The notes beneath the pieces are model-generated. The model searched no databases, was not told where the DNA came from, and saw only the letters and a program-made list of their open reading frames with translations. Of a stretch of DNA of 64,000 nt, positions 61,114 through 64,000 are shown one piece after another. Position 1 is the stretch's first letter. The number at the start of each line of letters is the position of its first letter. The DNA lies in contig CM075780.1 of assembly GCA_037974665.1 (NCBI GenBank), positions 55,779,594-55,843,593 on the forward strand, given 5' to 3'. A program made the position numbers and the translations under genes. The stretch comes from Ehretia macrophylla (Eukaryota > Streptophyta > Magnoliopsida > Boraginales > Ehretiaceae).

Positions 61114-63234
61114 TGTTACGCCCCGAACCAACCTTACGCTATAGGTTAAGTCCGGACCTGACAAAAGGAAAAAGTGTCCTCTGTACCGTGGACTATCCGA
61201 AACCTGCACTCAGAAGATTTACACACAAAAGACAATATACAACAATAAAAACCAATATTCTACATTCATAAGACCTCATCTGCAAGTCCACGAGACAATT
61301 CTAGGCTTTATTTTACTAGACAATACATAACATGCATAAACTAGAAACAATAACTAAACATTTATAATAATACATGCCACTACTAGACTTTAGCATTTAA
61401 TTTAAACTTTACAATCTCCCATAATAAAAGTACATACAAGACCATCCAAGGTTCAAAATAGATTATAACACATAAATCCACTTTACAACACGTAGGATGC
61501 AAGCACGCAAGCACTCCAGTCCAACCTCAAGCATGACAATCATGGAAAGACCTCCACTTTGCACTTCCTCATCCTTAACCACTACTAACTGAGGATCAAT
61601 CTCAGCATTTCCTGAAACATGTTAGAAAGAGGGTGAGCAAAACCATTATGCTCAGCAAGGGAGAAAAATAATAATTCAGGGCGATTTCGAAAAGGATTTC
61701 GTGCAATGAAAATAAAAGCAAGTCAAGTATCAATATCAAGATAAGTTAATCAATCAAGACATTAAGCTAGACAATTCAATTGAAGGATACGATTCAATAA
61801 CCCTTATCACTCCAACTCACGATCTCGATCCACGAACCATGAACCACGATCTCGAGATGATAAGCCGGCATCCTAAATGCTAATGAATAGGACACGGAGC
61901 TAGAACAACATAGCTCCGGCAAGCCTGATACCACCCGAAGAGGCTCCTCACATCCGTCCTGAGTTTATGGTTGCAACCATCGATACAATGCAATACATGA
62001 TATATTAATAACTAGTATAAACACACCATTCAATACACATAATTATGAAACAACAAAAGAGGTTGTTCTTGCACGTAGGATACAATTAGTAAGCAATACA
62101 ATCAATATAAACAAGAATCCACTTATAATCATTCAATACAAGCAAAGTAGGCATGTATTCCAACTCATGAAACTCCTCCAATTAGTGCTATAATCTTATC
62201 AAGCTCACCTAGACACTTAACTAGTCAAGTTTCTAACAAACAACCTAACTTTTTTACAAAAGCCCTTTATAATTTCTAACTAATTAACTAGCTATCAAGA
62301 AACGTGGGGATACTATGAGCTCACTAGGCATTCAACAATCATTTATTTATCACCACTAAGCCCTATAAACACACACAACACATACATGGCCCAAAATGCA
62401 CAAAAGGTCTCTTTATGTTCAAACAATTCTAACTAAGTTCCAAGCATATTCTAGTAAGTTTAAGAATTTAACTAAGCAATTGGACACTTATGGCACCTGT
62501 TAAAAGCATTAAAACACACATTACAACCAAATCTCAAAAATTGATGAAAAATACTATTCACCATCTTCCTCAAGTAACTATTTTACATTTCCTTGGCTAA
62601 ACAAGTATTTACAAGTATTAAAGAATGTTCTACTAACTATAAAATCACCATTACATGCAATATCAACCATTAAACTAACCATTTATAACAAATCTAACAA
62701 TTTGCAACAGGTAGGTTTGGACTTTAGATGCAACATATATATGCAATCCCTCACGAATACAAGTTGTAGAAGGTTGGAAATGGCTCTAGCAAGGCTTAAG
62801 AACACACCCAAACAAGCTTCAAAGATTAATCTTGCAAAACCTAGCTTTGATTGTTTTTTATTTTTCTCTCCTAGCCGTCAGGTTCAAAGGCTCTTTCTGT
62901 GCTAGTTTTTTTTGTTTTGTCTATTATGTGTATATATGTGTGATATAAGACAAGCTAAATGGGTTTGGGCCAAGGGTCATGGGTTTGGGCTTAAGAAAAA
63001 TGCAATACAACTTAATTAAAAGTCCAAAACAAAGCTAAAATATTAAAAAGCCCAAAGTAAAATGCTGAAATCACTATTCACTCAGGACACAAAACATTTT
63101 ATATCTCACACTCCTGATATGGTATGCACGTAAAATTGATGAACGTTTAGCACAGATATAGCAAGTATCATGGAAAAAATATAATTTTAGAGAAATAAAA
63201 TAATAAAATTTTAAGTCCGGACTTGGGTGTTATA
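61114..63234 (-). repeat. 5' LTR of old gypsy (LTR4)
   Basis: 2121 bp, TGTTACGCCCC to GGGTGTTATA; the terminal CA has become TA. Hairpin TGAGCA/TGCTCA at 61634-61654; decayed GC-rich core at 61915-61938. It is followed by the changed target duplication TGGGC. Confidence 0.92.
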
Positions 63235-64000
63235 TGGGCTACCACAATGGGAGTTGTTAAATTGTCTTTTGAGAACAATTTAGTCTTTTGAACAACTTGC
63301 AACGAAACCTAGTTTTGGTGTCGCAATTGTTTTTGGATATTTTTATTGTTAATTTTAATAATGCTAGTGTAATTATCAGCAAGCACAATTCTATCATATC
63401 CGGTAGGATCCATGATAGTTTATTTGTTTTAAACCTTGTTAACTCTACACTGCATAATATTGAACAAGTACAGAATTCCTTAAAAAGGAAAACATCTCCT
63501 GCCAATGATACTTATCTATGGCATTTGCGTTTGGGTCACATTAACCTAAACTACATTGAGAGGTTGGTCAAGAATGGGTTCTTGGACTCATTAGAACTTG
63601 AATCATGGTCTAAATGTGAGTTATGCCTTAAGGGAAAGATGACCAAAATGCCATTTACTTGTAAGGGGCATAGGGCAAATGACCTGTTAAAGTTGGTACA
63701 CACAGATGTGTGTAGTCCTTTGAATAAACCGACCCGTGGATATTATGAATACTTCATTACCTTCACAGATGATCATTCGAGGTCTGGTTATATATACTTA
63801 ATGCGACATAGGTCTAAGTCCTATGATAAATTTAGAGAATTTAAGGCTGAGGCAGAACGTCAGACATGTAAACAGATCAAAGTACTTCGGTCTGATCGTG
63901 GAGAATTCAAGGATTATTTGGCACAGTGTGGCATTGTGTCACAATTGACAAAATCGGGTAACCCTAGCAAAATGGCAAATCGAAAAGGAGAAATCGTACG
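63235..64000 (+). pseudogene. copia-3 pol, continuation (GAG-pre-integrase and integrase), partial
   Basis: Continues the copia-3 polyprotein after the nested gypsy elements. The codons before 43978 and after 63239 join in frame with typical copia post-protease sequence (VW, then ATTMG). A stop or frameshift follows near 63290. From about 63490 one frame is open: GAG-pre-integrase WHLRLGHIN and the CX2C pair (CELC), then integrase with first catalytic Asp in HTDVCSP and second in RSDRGEF, where one Gly of the usual RSDRGGE is missing. The window ends inside the integrase core, so RT and RNase H lie beyond. Confidence 0.9.

Larger units (their letters stand above)
43978..63234 (-). mobile_element. 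old gypsy element (family II), itself interrupted
   Basis: A Tekay-like gypsy on the minus strand. Its 3' LTR starts with TGTTA at 43978-43982, is broken by the younger gypsy, and continues at 53932-56127. The internal region is 56128-61113 and the 5' LTR 61114-63234. The flanks are TGGGT (43973-43977) and TGGGC (63235-63239), a 5-bp duplication with one change. Without the insert it is about 9.3 kb. Gag-pol is full of stops and frameshifts. It entered the copia-3 coding sequence just after the protease. Confidence 0.9.

Noticed and set aside
1..64000. CRISPR arrays, bacterial operons, phage genes, rRNA
   Set aside because: Nothing of the kind seen; all recognised coding belongs to plant LTR retrotransposons.

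Overview
This window looks like 64 kb of repeat-dense intergenic DNA from a flowering plant, probably a dicot. It is AT-rich. I found no host protein-coding gene, rRNA or tRNA gene. Nearly everything that can be assigned is an LTR retrotransposon or a product of one. The lineages are typical of plants: Ty1/copia of Ale/Retrofit-like and other types, and Ty3/gypsy chromoviruses of Tekay/Del type with long LTRs. The species cannot be fixed from the sequence.

Layout. (1) 1-5760: a minus-strand copia element (copia-1). Its gag-pol is one unbroken reading frame apart from four stop codons. It has a tRNA-derived SINE-like insert in the leader, and its far LTR lies outside the window. (2) 6272-19740: a complete but heavily decayed plus-strand copia element (copia-2) with 5-bp target duplications (TSDs). 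It is split by a minus-strand, 8-kb gypsy derivative (7098-15090) that has 3.4-kb LTRs and no gag-pol. (3) 19746-33212: unclassified AT-rich DNA holding two solo gypsy LTRs, each with a perfect 5-bp TSD (21093-23492 and 25197-28066), plus several minisatellites. (4) 33218-40188: a plus-strand, gag-pol-less gypsy derivative with 2.6-kb LTRs. (5) about 41040-64000: a plus-strand copia element (copia-3) running off the window. It is interrupted by a 195-bp palindromic insert and by an old gypsy element, whose own first LTR is interrupted by a younger gypsy element with an open 1609-codon gag-pol.

Insertion order can be read from the TSDs. The palindrome (CTTTG) and the old gypsy (TGGGT/TGGGC) each entered copia-3, and copia-3 coding resumes on the far side of each. 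The young gypsy then entered the old gypsy exactly after the first five bases of its LTR (TSD TGTTA).

The most unusual observations are two. The first is the 195-bp palindrome at 43274-43468: both arms resemble the U5 end of a gypsy LTR, and it carries a 5-bp TSD as if an integrase had inserted it. The second is a set of short structured motifs shared, at similar spacing, by gypsy LTR families that otherwise align poorly. They are a GC-rich core of about 17 nt, a hairpin 280-400 nt further on whose stem bases differ between families while pairing is kept, and a second hairpin about 170-220 nt from the LTR end. The young gypsy is the only visible possible source of protein for the gag-pol-less elements.
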